This document shows, one piece after another, positions 23,065 through 35,200 of a DNA stretch of 64,000 nt; within the stretch, counting starts at the first letter, position 1; every line of letters begins with the position of its first letter. The stretch is taken from the NCBI GenBank assembly GCA_013368325.1, contig JAACJK010000001.1:2170001-2234000 (forward strand), given 5' to 3'. The notes under the pieces were generated by a model. That model saw nothing but the letters and a program-made list of their open reading frames with translations. It searched no databases and was not told the origin of the DNA. The DNA comes from Ephemerocybe angulata. Taxonomy: Eukaryota; Basidiomycota; Agaricomycetes; Agaricales; Psathyrellaceae. The translations under genes were made by a program, and so were the position numbers.

Positions 23065-23638
23065 CTGCTATTCACAATATGCGGTGCTCACCTTGGGGTA
23101 TATAATCTCCTGCATATGCGGGAGTAGCAGCGGTCGGGCCCGGATTTCGTTGATTGGTCACAAACGAGCTCGCGCACAGAGTCGGCTTGATGCAGGAGCC
23201 GATGCCGCAGAAGTGAGGGTATTCATGGTGCTGGGACCCCGTCGAGTAGGGACGAAGAAGAAGTGCAAGGCGCGGAGGGGTGAGAAAGGCCAGAACAGTG
23301 ACACACACAACAGGGCCGCACCCAGCTCCTATGTTTGTCGAGTATCAGGCGCTGGGTGGGTCTGGACGGACAGAAACGAGATGTCGAAGGAGGAATGATG
23401 CGATTAGAGACGATTTAGCCTGAAAGTGTCGTTCGAGACGTACCTGACAGCGACGTACGTGACATTATGTGTAGATTCTGGCCGACTTGCTCAGTTCAAA
23501 TGGCCAATTCCTGGAGATGGAGTAGAGACAAACCGTCGGATGTCAGATTTGGGACATTCGTCGGAGGCAAAAATCCTGGGAACATGTGGACATATTCGGT
23601 AGATCCGACGATTCGGACGCTGGTGCTCGAATACATAC
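23065..23638 (-). repeat. Module B/B2 in left arm
   Basis: Reverse complement of 42501-43074. It interrupts the first intron of the COPI alpha copy: the coding exon 1 ends at 23639 and B sequence starts about 15 bases later. Confidence 0.8.
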
Positions 23639-23678
23639 CCATTGCACGGTTGCTTTTTGACTCGAACTTGGTGAGCAT
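23639..23678 (-). pseudogene. COP1: Coatomer alpha exon 1, left arm
   Basis: Forty bases code MLTKFESKSNRAM plus the first base of a glycine codon and are followed by GTATGT. This is the highly conserved N terminus of the COPI alpha subunit (MLTKFESKS-x-R-A/V-K-G). The body of the gene is not downstream but 7 kb away on the upstream side of this exon, at 30937-27143. See the matching right-arm entry. Confidence 0.85.
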
Positions 23679-23886
23679 AACAGATATGCTCGCAGATTAT
23701 GTCTTCCCTCGCTGATCTAAGGTAATGTGGAAGAGAGGAAGAAATGAGATATGAATGGGGCAGCAGGGATTAGAAGAGAGCCTCGATACTCCGTACGCGG
23801 ATCGAGTTGGTAAATACACGGTACATGGGTATGCTACAGGAATAACCACATTTGTTTCTAGAGACCTTCTAACTGATAATACATAT

Positions 23887-26800
23887 TTAAATCCTTTCCG
23901 AAACGCCTCCGTTCGAGACCCCATCTTCAATGGTGCTATCCCTCTTCCGATGACCGAGTGAACCCAGCCAATCCCCAACCACAAGCAGCGTGCTCCTCTT
24001 CCTCTTATGCATCGCGCGCGCCTCCGCACTATACGCAGGCAACGCTTCTGCCCCAGTCACAGTCATACTGCTCCCACTCCTCCTATGCTCCTTTTCCGTA
24101 GCCTGCTCGACTGATGCTGACAGCCGGTTCTTCGCCGATTGCACGGCTTTTGAAGTCTGTTTTGTGCCCCATTCCTTTAGCCCTCCGTGCAGCCTTCGCG
24201 GTACGCCTCCTTTTCGTATGCCGCAAATATCGCCCAGAGCAAGAAGGAGACAAAGAAGGAGATCATCCTGTATCAAAATCGTAAGTCATCCATCTAGCAG
24301 TAGCTCCAGTGTGAGAGGATACGTACGACCAGATTAACAGAGCAAATGGCAAGGCGTACATCAACGCCAATGACTCTAGGCCCCGTCTTGAGACTTCGGT
24401 GAGCGACAAATGTTAACTGTAGAGGATAAGACGTTAGTTGGAGTAATCAGGGAGTGGCGAGACCTCTACTGACGTTCATGGCCTCCCGATGCTGCCTTAA
24501 AAGCAGCAAACTAAACACAATCGTCCCCATGCTCGCCAAGATCGAAAAATAACTCGCTCTTTGCTCGTCCCGCCCACAGCCCCAGCATTATCCACGCTTT
24601 GAATAGTAAGGAACGACACATTGGCCGTCAAGACGACAGTGCCCTACGAGCTCAATTAATCTCGACGAATCCATCATGAAAGGACCGTGTACTCACATAT
24701 AATGTGATGTCTCTCCACTCCTCCACCATCTTTTCAGCAGACTTCGCCAAAGAATGCTTGCTCACTATCTCCTCCACCGTCATCTCCCTCAATCTCCTCA
24801 TATGCATCGTCGGGCTCCCGAACATCCCTATCGACAACAAGGTCATCATCCATAGGGACTTTTTGGCCATAGCCCGTACTGCAGGATCTGGCGAGGGGTC
24901 TGCGCCCACCGCCACTAGCTTCCGCTGCTATCAGTGTCACTGGAAGTGGATGATCCAAAGATAGTAGTCCACCATGGCCTGTGCTGCCCGAGTACGGAGG
25001 CCTCAACCCATTTTTGAAGCCGGTGGGGAGAGTAGTGGATAGATTATGTGAGGTTCAGCCGCGCTCCTCGTTCGCCATATAGATTAAGGAATCTTTCGTG
25101 ATCTGTCAAATTGAAACCCCATAAGCTTGCAATCGCAGATGCAGCATGAGAGGCCCCTTGCAAAATTCGCTGAGTAATCGACCTAAAATCGATGCAGAAT
25201 TTCGTTAGTTCCCATATAATTGACAGCGGCAACTGAAGAGACCCAATAGTTCACATATGACTCTCCTCTCCCCATGACTCATCCTCCTCTTCTCCCACTT
25301 CTTCCCCTCATACCGATGTACGATTCCCTGCATAACTTTCAGCTCGTCCAGGTCCCTCGGCTCCGTCGTCGAGGCCGCACTTGTCACCGCATCTAAGCGC
25401 CCATTCAACACGACCATCCAACATCACAAATTGCAGGAAGCTCAACTCACCTCCAATCCAATATCCCACAAAGTCATCGGCCTCCCCCAAGCCCTGTCAC
25501 TAAGCTCATATAAATGCGGGAACAAGTCACTATGGTACCAATAATGGCTCCGCATCTGCAGACCGACAAGCCACTCCGTCTGCTCCACATGTACCTCCCC
25601 CAGCATGAATCCGAAATCGAAAGGGTCGAGTCAGAAGAGCGTCTGCGTCGGGTGCGAGACGAAGTAGTATCCGATACGCCCAGTGAGCCTGAATTCGAGG
25701 ACCAGGACGACGGGCGCGATATCCTGAGGATACGTTTTCCGTTCTTCTGAACCACGTTTCTTGGTAGGTTTGAGAGGGCGGCGAAAGGCGATGTCGTTTC
25801 GTGTCATGTAGTCGAAGATTTGGCCCATGTAGTCCTGAGGGCGCCAAAGCAGGGATGAAACGCACGTTTTCGGGGGACTCGCAGTAGAAGTACCTCGTTC
25901 CTTCAGGGTGGACAAAGAGCTTCCATCCTTCAGGAGCTCGAGGGGCACGGAATGAGGTTTTGAGGGGTTCCATGATATGTGGTTGCGACGCCACGACAGG
26001 ACTAGTTACAGGACAGATCGTCAACGTCGACTCTGACAGGACGCATAAGAAGACTCACTGAACATAACCCCTCCTATATCTCTCATACTCAATCCTCGTC
26101 GTCACGCCCACAAGATGTGGAATCTCCTTGCTCATCGCCAAATTCGCATACCGAGCAGACGCACGATCCATTTCCGCGACCTGTGGCTCATGCCCAAGGT
26201 AGGGGTCGTGGAACTGCGTGTAGAGCCCGCCCGACTCCGGTTCCTGTCCTTCTAACTCCCCTCCTCAAGCGTCTCTTCTTGCTCCAGGACCTCATGCCCA
26301 CACTTACACCGAGGGCCTTCACAGCCTGAGGGATAATATGACGTCGTCCGCGTTCTCCTCAATGTACGCACCCACCCCGACGCCCTCTCGGTATGCATAT
26401 CATCTTCCTCCGCCATATCCCCTTCACCCTCGCCCTCATCCTCCTCATACACCCCCGCCTCAGTAGTCGGCCATGCCACCCCTTCGTGGTAAGTCCCCTC
26501 CTACTACCGGTACCGCTAGTTGTATGTGGCCGCTGGAAATCAGACTGCTGTAAAGCGGCGTTGACATCCTGCGCGACCGCAGACGCCCTGCGTATCGCAG
26601 CCTTCTTCATCTCCAGGCATGCAGTGTTCTTCCGCGCCCTCGTTCCATAGCCCTGGTTCACATTAACCCGTGCAGGAACTGCTGCTGGGCTCGAGAGCGT
26701 CGAAGTGTATCGACCGGGACGCGCTGTGGAGCTGGGGTTGAATGCAGTCGATTTGCTGCTGTGTGGCCGTCGAGGGGAGGTTGCACTTGAAGGTGACGGG

Positions 26801-27142
26801 AACGTGAATCCTGATGATAGCTCCGACTCTGCTGTGATCGCCCTGTTGACTTGCGGTGGGCTGGACTCCAGACCCGAATCGTTGTCGTCCATGTACTTGA
26901 GGAATGGGTTGTGCCGTCGTGGACCGCCGGGGGGAGCTGGGGCTAGGTGGAATAGTACATGGTTTGCGGGTGCATGAGGCGACGATGCCGTGTCCACCCT
27001 CGATTCGGATTCAGCCTCGTGCGAAAAGTCGACTGTGCTCGTTGGACTCTTGTTGATAATTGGGGTAGGGGAAGTAGAATGGAGGATAGGTCGGGGATCT
27101 TGTGGTTCGTTCGAGGCGAAAGCCGGTGGATAGGGCGGTTGC
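23887..27142 (-). pseudogene. WW-type membrane protein gene, 5' truncated, left arm
   Basis: Mirror of 38996-42252; the description is given there. In this arm a C4 run at 26258-26261 lacks one base relative to the G5 run of the right arm, which ends the frame after ETLEEG; the right arm still reads on through ELEGQEPESGG. The nonsense codon corresponding to 40506-40508 lies at 25631-25633. Confidence 0.6.
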
Positions 27143-30100
27143 AGCTGGCAGTGGGTGAAGTACGCTGCGAGCTCCAAGTTGCGGGTCTGGTTTGCTGGCT
27201 CCTCTTCCGCGACACGACGCCTCTCGATCTCGATGGTACACCAAGGAGGTATTCACGGGCAGCTGTCACCTTTTCTCCCCACTGTCAAAGGTTTCATGGT
27301 TAGACGATATTTCCCAAAGACTTCTCGTAGCATGCGCACCCGTCTGGCTTCATCGTCAGAGGTGAGGACCACGAGCAACAAGGCCTCGAGCACCGAGCGG
27401 AAGTGGTCTGGGCGTCCGCGAGCTTGTTTCCTGACACGCTGCAATAACCCTCCAGGAGCTCAGCGCGCACTGACTGCAACGACCGCACAGCGATCGGCAA
27501 AACTTTTATGGGCGACGACTCTCATGGGTTGCGCCTCAGATGCAGCGCAAGGGGTGGTAGCGAAGCAAACGTGGTGGGGTATACATGTGCCGACCGGTAT
27601 ATTGACACAAACAGGGGCTTCAAAGGGGCGAAGTTGACGACACCGAATTGGCGGGTAAGGAGCTGTGGAACACAAGATAAGCTCCTGAATATTCAAGTCA
27701 GGGAAATGGGCTCACCTGCATCGCCGTTTCGAACGAACCAGCAGCGACGTGATCGGCAGCCAGTGGCGAGTTGCACACCCAAAGGTCAGTTTCATTAGGC
27801 CCAGGGGTTGCACCCGCACCCAACTCCTCCTCCTCCTCAACGGCTGTCTCAGCTTCAGGCGCATGGAGCTCATCTCCAGCATCAGCATCGAGGTCCCAGC
27901 CACCTTCTTCAGGATCAATATCGTCGTGCTCCTCCTCCTTCGCCCAGGCATCGAGTGCGCTATGTGCACCGGCAGCAGCAGCATCTCCATTGACATACTC
28001 AGGCTCGACACCGCCCTCGAGGACGCCATTAGCCAACGCTTCGTCGAAGAAGCTCTCCCAAGTTAAAACTGACGGCCAGACAAGGTCGGAGGTTGAGGTT
28101 ATCACGGGCGGTCTTGAGGTTCCATAGGACGGTACATCGTCGATAGCAGCTTCAGTAAGCCCAGCAGCCTCGAGGATCTCAGCAGCAATGTCGTCGAGTC
28201 CGTTCGTCCTCGCCGTCAGGTAAGCAAGAGGGTCTAAACAGCATGTTAGTTTGACTTCGAACAAAATCACGAGTGCAACTCACAGAGTCCTACATCACGA
28301 AAGACAGAGATCCGGCCTTCAATATCGCCAGCGAAGAGGGCATTGTGGAATCGCGACATGGAGTCCCCACGGGCATCAGCAATCTTCTGCATCTTCTGGA
28401 GCTTGTCCTTGCTGCCAACAGCGAGGTAGAGGAAGGAGAGCTTGTCGAAGTTCTTAGTCTGCTGATAGGCCTTCTCGACAATCTGATGAATGGTCGAGCA
28501 GTAAGCACAAGCGTGAAGCACCAAAACCAGTTTCGACAGACCTTGTGGTTACCCTGCTTCAAGGCCTACTGGGCAAGACGGTTCCAGCAGTCAGCCCGGT
28601 TGATCTGTTTCGCCATTTCTATTGCAATCTCCAAGTTGCCGCACTCGATAGCCAGCTCGAAACGAATGTTGGTATCTTGAACGAAGTGCAGCGCGGTCTG
28701 TTCATTGCGTTAACCTTCAGTCCTTCTAACGATGAAAATGGGCCAAAAAAAAAAAGGAACACACCTCAGGGAATCCCTTCTTCCGGAGGTAAGCAATGAT
28801 ACTCTGCCCAAGCAAGGTCGAGGTGCGGATAATGTAAGGCATCTCTTCATAGTTGTCCTTGAGCAGAGCCAACTTGAAGCGGTATTCTGTGGAATCGAAA
28901 GTGATGGTCTTCGGGCGGGCGGAGCGATCGAGGCAGTAGACAGTCAGGGTTGTCGAGGGTGCAGATGACACCATTGTCACTGTAAGTCACGGTAAGTTTT
29001 TCAACCAATTTGAGATGTTATGGGATGACGCTTGCGCTACGGACCCCTGGGACAGGCAGTATTTGATGTGGTTGAGCGTTGAGTAGATGAACACGCCAGC
29101 GTCATCCCAAGCACCAGACTTGATACGGATGGTCTCGTGAACAAGACTGTGCTGGGAGAAGTTCTTGTTTGCGACAGTAATAGCTAATGGAGGGTGCTTA
29201 ATTGAGGAGAGGACTGTGCACAGAGATTCTACGCACTGTGCTTGCTCATCGACGCCACCAAGCTTCCGTCATTGCTCCAGAAGATCGAGCGGGCTGTTGA
29301 TCTCGCCTATAGTCTTTTGTTGCTGAATATCGTACAGGACAACCGAGGTCGTCGAGCTGAGGACCAAACAGGCCGTTCCACCGTAGAAGATCTCGTTGGT
29401 CAGAACGGGTGGCTCGATGCTCTTCACGACCATGTTGGAGAGATCCCTGACTTCGATGAGCTACAACATGGGTGTCAGTGAAATGCCGACAGGAAGCAAG
29501 CTATATATAATCGTACCTGGCTGGCCTTGTTGAGAATGGCAAACCTGTTGCGCGCAACAAAGATCGCACTTTGGCCGTTACCCCTCTTCCCATCCACTCA
29601 GCCCGAGCCTGTTGGGGCAAGTTGGCCAACTCGTAAATGCCATTAAGTATCCGAGCTGATGGTCAAGAGCACCGCGCGTTCCGCCGGGTTAAAACTGAGC
29701 GTTCCGAACTTCTTCACGCTCAACAACCCAATATCCGACCCTGTATTGAAATCATACGCGGGAACGTACTTGTCCCGGACGTAGCTCAGGGTATCCTGGT
29801 TCACATAGAACGCCGGACGCTCCCTCTCGAGCTTGAATACAATCAACCCACTGTCGTGACCAGCAGCAAACAGGTTGAGATTGGGATGGGCAGCGAGCAC
29901 CCAGAACCGATCGTGTTCTCTCCTAAACGCCTGGATCGCGGTCCGCTTAGCCAAGTCCCACACGCGCATCGTCTTGTCCTCTCCGCACGACACGACCAGC
30001 TCGTGCTTGGGGTGGAAGAGGGCGTTGGACACATTGTTGAAGTGGCCGCGGCACGAATCGACCTCCCAGGCCTTCGTCTCGCTCATCCGCCATACCTTGA

Positions 30101-30937
30101 TAACGCGATCGTCGTCGGCGAAGATGATTAGAGGAAGGGTGAGGTGGAACATGGCGTAGTTATCACCGCGGTCGTGGCCCTCCAAAACGTGCTTGACTGT
30201 AGAGAACGAGTCGAAGGCCTAAAGTTCGCAGGGCCGGTGCTTCCAGAACCTTGATTCTGGGGCCCGCCGCTGGGCGCTTTGAGGAGAGAGCCGAGATGTC
30301 CCAGACGCGCAGAGTCTGGTCCATTGATGCGGAAACGATGAGATCCTCCTTGGGATGGAACTGGGCGGACATGACATAGTGCAAGTGCCCGGTGAGGGTG
30401 GCGATGCATTGCCTTGAGGTGCTGTTCCAGATACGTATGGTTTGGTCGTCGGAGGCGGGGATCTGCAGTCAGCGGTAAGCAACCACAGTACATGGCAGTC
30501 GATGGGGTAGAATGAACGCACAATACACGGCATCTCGTGATGGAACTGGACTGTTCGGACATAGTCCAAGTGTCCGTGGAGAGTGAACAGGCATCGGCGA
30601 TTCTGAGGCGGATATCTGGAAATCGCGGTTGTCGTGTCAATGCACCCCTTCTGCAGCGGGACTCGAGGGACCAAGAACGCACCCCACACTTTGATTTTAT
30701 AATCATCGCCTCCAGTTACCAGCAGCGGTCGGGTTGGGTGAATTGCAATGCCTCGGACGGGGCCTGTTCCAAGCAAATTGGCCTCATAAGTGGACTGCGA
30801 ATGAGAGAGTTATCGCAACGCACCTTCGTGTTCCTCGAACCTATCCACCAAGATTCCCATCCGATAATTCCACAATTGAACGCTTCCATTATGGAGTGCA
30901 GCCGCCAAGAGAGGTTGCGATGGGTGGAAAGCAAGCC
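27143..30937 (-). pseudogene. COP1: Coatomer alpha (COPI) body, left arm
   Basis: Mirror of 35201-38995; the description is given there. The nonsense codon of the right arm (37570-37572) is present at 28566-28568, and the same frame breaks occur, so the two copies share their damage. Confidence 0.9.
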
Positions 30938-30946
30938 CCAGACCAA

Positions 30947-31480
30947 GTGTGTTTCCGACACTGGCGGGCTGGATCCAGAAAGAAGTCAGCCGGGAAGTCG
31001 CTCTTGTGATAAATTGCAGAGCCACGCACCTTGGCTGTGCTGTAAGTCGAGAGCGTCGTGTAATATACTTGAGAGAGTACGGAATCGTCGCAGAGGATGG
31101 GTTGACGGCCTGGCGCATGGCCAAGGCTCAGATCATCGAGGCGAGATCGTCGAAAGGTTCATTCCACTGTATGTCGTCCGTTTAAAGTTTGTGGATGATC
31201 CTCGCCCTTATTTTTCCCAGAGTTCAGAATAGGTCGATAGTACTAGAACCAGTCGAGCAACGAGATGGAGGGAAGAGAGTAGTGTTGCACTCTGGCAGGA
31301 AAGCTCGGCAACGGAGTTGGAACCCTGGGAATATGCCTACATTTCTGGACTTTCGGACTGATCCGACAGGATTCCGACGTTCAGGAGAATTAGCGCCCAG
31401 CCTGCTTCTCACGATGGAAGTCGCGAAGTATGAGAAGCTATGATGCAAAGGCATTCGGCGCTTAAGCTGATTCACGCCGC
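30947..31480 (-). repeat. Module A fragment at inner end of left arm
   Basis: Reverse complement of 34658-35191. It corresponds to the first 500 bases of module A at 8.88-9.31 kb (GTGTCGGAAACACAC to GGGCGCTAATTC). The junction with coatomer sequence follows the block CGGAAACACAC. Confidence 0.85.
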
Positions 31481-31524
31481 CATCCTAGCGTTTAGCTCTC
31501 AATGTTTTCAGGCACGCCTGGCAA

Positions 31525-32325
31525 AGACTCGGCTCGGAGGCGAGAACTCCAGTGTGGGTCAGTGAGTGCACTATTGCAAGGCTTGGCTCAAGGTCCGTCC
31601 AACCCTCCTCTCCACCTCTCCAGATATTGGATCCTGACATGTCCCCCAAATAACAAGGTCTGGATATAATACCCTTCCGGAATCCGTTACCGTCTCGGCC
31701 AAGGGTTAAAACTCCAATATACCCTGAGTGCGGCAGCTCTACACGATCGACGCCGCGAGCTGTATCACACGGATGCTCCGAATGAATTATGACGCCGATG
31801 ACTCGAGATTTACATTTTCGAATCCCACTTGGGGCCGAGGTGAAGTTTCCACCAAAAGTCTACCCCGGCTTGACGCCAACTGCGTAGAGGATGTGGACGC
31901 AAGTCCATGAGTTTCCAAATATGTTGGATTCGGCACAGTACGCCGAGAGAAAGGGCTTACCCATGAGCTTCGTTGACAAGCCCGGCCTCCTTGTGGCACG
32001 TACACAATGCCAACAAACAGCTACTTTGTTCTACACACGCTGTCGAAATGAAGACGTACAGGCAAGGAAAGGTTTTCATTTTCACCACGAAAGTCACTAT
32101 GGGTGCGTATTATCTAAACTTCCTATCTGGCTATGCTTTAACATAATACTCTTCTGCCCGCCATGAGCTGGATGAGACGACACGAGCCTCAGGGATCGCC
32201 GATCACTCCGAAGAATGATGCGAAATACTTTCTTTGTGCGTCCCTTCCATTGTGGTTTATACGTTCGCCTTGCTAGATATACACCTGTATGCACCCCATG
32301 AATTTTTCAAACCCCCCTTTGACCA
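31525..32325. other. Left part of palindrome spacer
   Basis: Unique sequence from the arm edge to the start of the MYND gene. No gene seen; it probably holds that gene's promoter. Confidence 0.5.
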
Positions 32326-34462
32326 ATGGATCGCGTCCCGCCCCCTACTTTGCCTCTAGCACGGACCGCCGCCGTTGGTGAGGAAGAATATTGCGCGCGG
32401 CGAGTGAGTTCTTCATGATCTTACCCTTCATCGTCGGAATAAATCAACTCGATCCAGCTGCTAGCAAATGGAGCGACTGGCGTGATCGTTTACCTCGAAG
32501 CCTTACGAGACGCGTACCCTTACAATAGCTCTGATCTTCGACCACTCGAAGCCGTGATGCCATTCCTCCGACACCCTCCCCGATCTTATCGCGCTCTTCG
32601 GTCGGGGCCCGTCAACGGAATCGAACTGGAGCCAGTGGTCCGGGCACTGCTGAGCGTCAGCGTGGTCCACTGTGTTGGTCAGGCCATAGCCTCTGATCCC
32701 CCCCATGCGTCTCCGCATTCTCGGTCACTCTAAAGGAGGATTGGGAAATCATCCTCTCCTGGCTCGCCATCGCCATCGAGTACTCGGGTAGTCTTGTGCC
32801 CGGTAGTGAGAAGCTCGGTGCTTCCACCTCGATCGCGGCCTCCTTCCTTAGCGCGTATACCGCCCCGCCTTTTTCTCGTCACGCTATCATGGGCGACCCT
32901 TCGGCTACCGTTGAACTGGCTTTCAGGATATGGAGCGGAGAATTCAACGAAGGTTCTCCCCTCACAACAATCACCGTCACCGCCATGATCAAGTTCTTTT
33001 CCAACTGCTTGGATATGAAAGGCTCGGCGAATGACGCGGTGGTTGACCACTTTCAAATCCCACATAGAGCAGGGGCGTTCTTCAGGTCATACGTTACCCA
33101 GATCGATGGCCTGAATCGTGATTCAGGTCAAACTGAAGGGGCGGTATTGTGCACAATTGGGATGCATGACCTCTATATCTACCTCCTGGAGTGTCTATCG
33201 AAGTCTCCAAATTGGGAGAATATATGGAAGTGGGCTGTTAAAAGAGGTGCGTTGAAGGCTAACACCGAGTCTGCTTTCGCCTTGATCCCTATCCCTTCCA
33301 TAAAACGCTGGAGGGTCGCTCAAATTGGAACCCTGATGGCGATGGCCGAGGAAAACACCGAAGGAATAATCTCCAAGGTAGTCCATCTTTCTCGTGCAGA
33401 CATGGCTCCACTTTTGCGCGAATGCATCAGAACAGCGGGAGATGACCGCGCTTCGAAAATGATCGTCCGCTCCCTCCTGGAACACTTGTCGTCCTACCTT
33501 CCCTATTCCCGAGTCTCTCAAGCTGTCTTTCAATCCCTCGAGCACCATAGCGCCAATATTCCCAAGGCTTCGCCCCCGTCAGACCCGGCCTGGCGTAATT
33601 TTACTTCGACTTTGACCTTCAGCGCACTACCGAGTACAGCACACAAAGCATGCTATGCCTTTGCTTGTGACAATCTCAACGTCAGTGGGACTTGTTCCTT
33701 TGAACTTTTCAGGGCTCTGGCTTACGTTTGCCTTTCACAGCACCTTCGAATTCAAGGACAGACCAACAGTATCACGAGAGCAAGCAACCCTCCTAAGCGA
33801 AAGACTTGCGTCGCGTGTAAGACGGTTTTTTATTGCTCCACGGAGTGTCAGCGTGAAGACTGGGACGCTCTTCATCGATCTGAGTGTTCCAGTGCGGCTA
33901 AGCTGCTGAAAGGTGAGTCAGTCCCTTCATACTGAGCTCCCTTTGACCGAGAAATGCCGCTTACACTGGTCATGCAGCTCGTCGTCGGAGTCATGAGTGG
34001 TTTCCTTGGGGGAGCAAGGAGAATCTCGGCGCAGTCCTCGTTCATTTCTTCAACTTCATGTGCCTCGCAGGACACAATGTAGGTCCAAGCGACGCCGTTG
34101 CTACCATTGACTGGACCATGGGCGTCCCATGCGCGGTTGGGAGTATGTCTCGGGAGGATTATTCCGCCTTGCTTACGACTCGACGCCCAGCTTATGCTTG
34201 GTACCGGTTCGTCACGATGCTTTCCTCGTCACCTTCAAGCAGTACACGACTCGTTGAGGCGTCGTTCCGCCACGGAAAAGAGTGTATCCACGTTCTCGCA
34301 ACTCTCCGAGAAGGGTTTTCGCCGAACGGCTATACTTTCTTGAATGGAATGGGGATGATCAGGTCGGTGCCATAATAAACGTCAACGTGCCGAGCTAACC
34401 ATCTGTGTCTGGATAGTGATCAGCCCGAACGCGATGATTCAGAGCTCGTGGCTAATCTTTAG
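32326..34462 (+). CDS. MYND zinc-finger protein with one frameshift
   Basis: Exons 32326-32403, 32458-33912, 33978-34362 and 34417-34462 fit GT-AG introns of 54-65 bp and end in one stop codon. All joints keep frame if one base is added to the C run at 32698-32704: upstream reads VGQAIASDPP, downstream SVTLKEDWEIILSWLAIAIEY. The full protein would be about 655 residues. Near residue 480 is the MYND signature KTCVACKTVFYCSTECQREDWDALHRSEC in two parts (CVAC, FYC-x3-C, H-x3-C); the first cysteine pair is probably in ACYAFAC. The C-terminal part begins SHEWFPWGSKENLG, as in a large basidiomycete MYND family; MYND domains mediate protein-protein contact. It is the only gene in the spacer between the arms. 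The frameshift is either a real lesion or a homopolymer sequencing error. Confidence 0.8.
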
Positions 34463-34657
34463 TTTCGAGCACTTGGGGCATGCCTCGCTCTCGCTGCGAT
34501 GCTCCATTTCGCAACCACTCTCACCCGATTTCAATGTTATGCCCGTTGTAAAATATATGAGTTCAAGCATGTACATCCTAGTCTTGGTTTTAAATCTCTT
34601 TCATCGTTCTGTGTTGCCAGGCGTGCCTGAAAACATTGAGAGCTAAACGCTAGGATG

Positions 34658-35191
34658 GCGGCGTGAATCAGCTTAAGCGCCGAATGCCTTTGCATCATAG
34701 CTTCTCATACTTCGCGACTTCCATCGTGAGAAGCAGGCTGGGCGCTAATTCTCCTGAACGTCGGAATCCTGTCGGATCAGTCCGAAAGTCCAGAAATGTA
34801 GGCATATTCCCAGGGTTCCAACTCCGTTGCCGAGCTTTCCTGCCAGAGTGCAACACTACTCTCTTCCCTCCATCTCGTTGCTCGACTGGTTCTAGTACTA
34901 TCGACCTATTCTGAACTCTGGGAAAAATAAGGGCGAGGATCATCCACAAACTTTAAACGGACGACATACAGTGGAATGAACCTTTCGACGATCTCGCCTC
35001 GATGATCTGAGCCTTGGCCATGCGCCAGGCCGTCAACCCATCCTCTGCGACGATTCCGTACTCTCTCAAGTATATTACACGACGCTCTCGACTTACAGCA
35101 CAGCCAAGGTGCGTGGCTCTGCAATTTATCACAAGAGCGACTTCCCGGCTGACTTCTTTCTGGATCCAGCCCGCCAGTGTCGGAAACACAC
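34658..35191 (+). repeat. Module A fragment at inner end of right arm
   Basis: Matches 8.88-9.31 kb and 13.92-14.37 kb up to GTGTCGGAAACACAC, then switches to coatomer intron or exon 2 sequence (TTGGTCTGGGGCTTGC). Confidence 0.85.
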
Positions 35192-35200
35192 TTGGTCTGG

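Larger units (their letters stand above)
22559..31524 (-). repeat. Left arm of giant inverted repeat
   Basis: About 8.97 kb whose reverse complement equals 34614-43580. Coordinates add up to 66138 for the inner part and 66139 for the outer part; the change is one missing base in a C run (C4 at 26258-26261 against G5 at 39877-39881). Every open frame I compared in one arm has an exact mirror in the other except around that indel. One further base differs near the outer edge (ATTAGAATAACG against ATTAGGATAACG). The inner edge is set by AACATTTTCAGG-type sequence ending GCCTGGCAA at 31524. Confidence 0.95.

Noticed and set aside
28011..28127. Serine-rich open frames opposite the coatomer acidic region
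   Set aside because: They are the antisense of GAG/GAT-rich codons (EEEELGAGA region) and have no independent support.
32796..33935. MYND gene starting at 32796
   Set aside because: Upstream exons (ATG at 32326) and a downstream continuation after a 65-base intron fit better; the open frame starts late only because of the frameshift in the C run.
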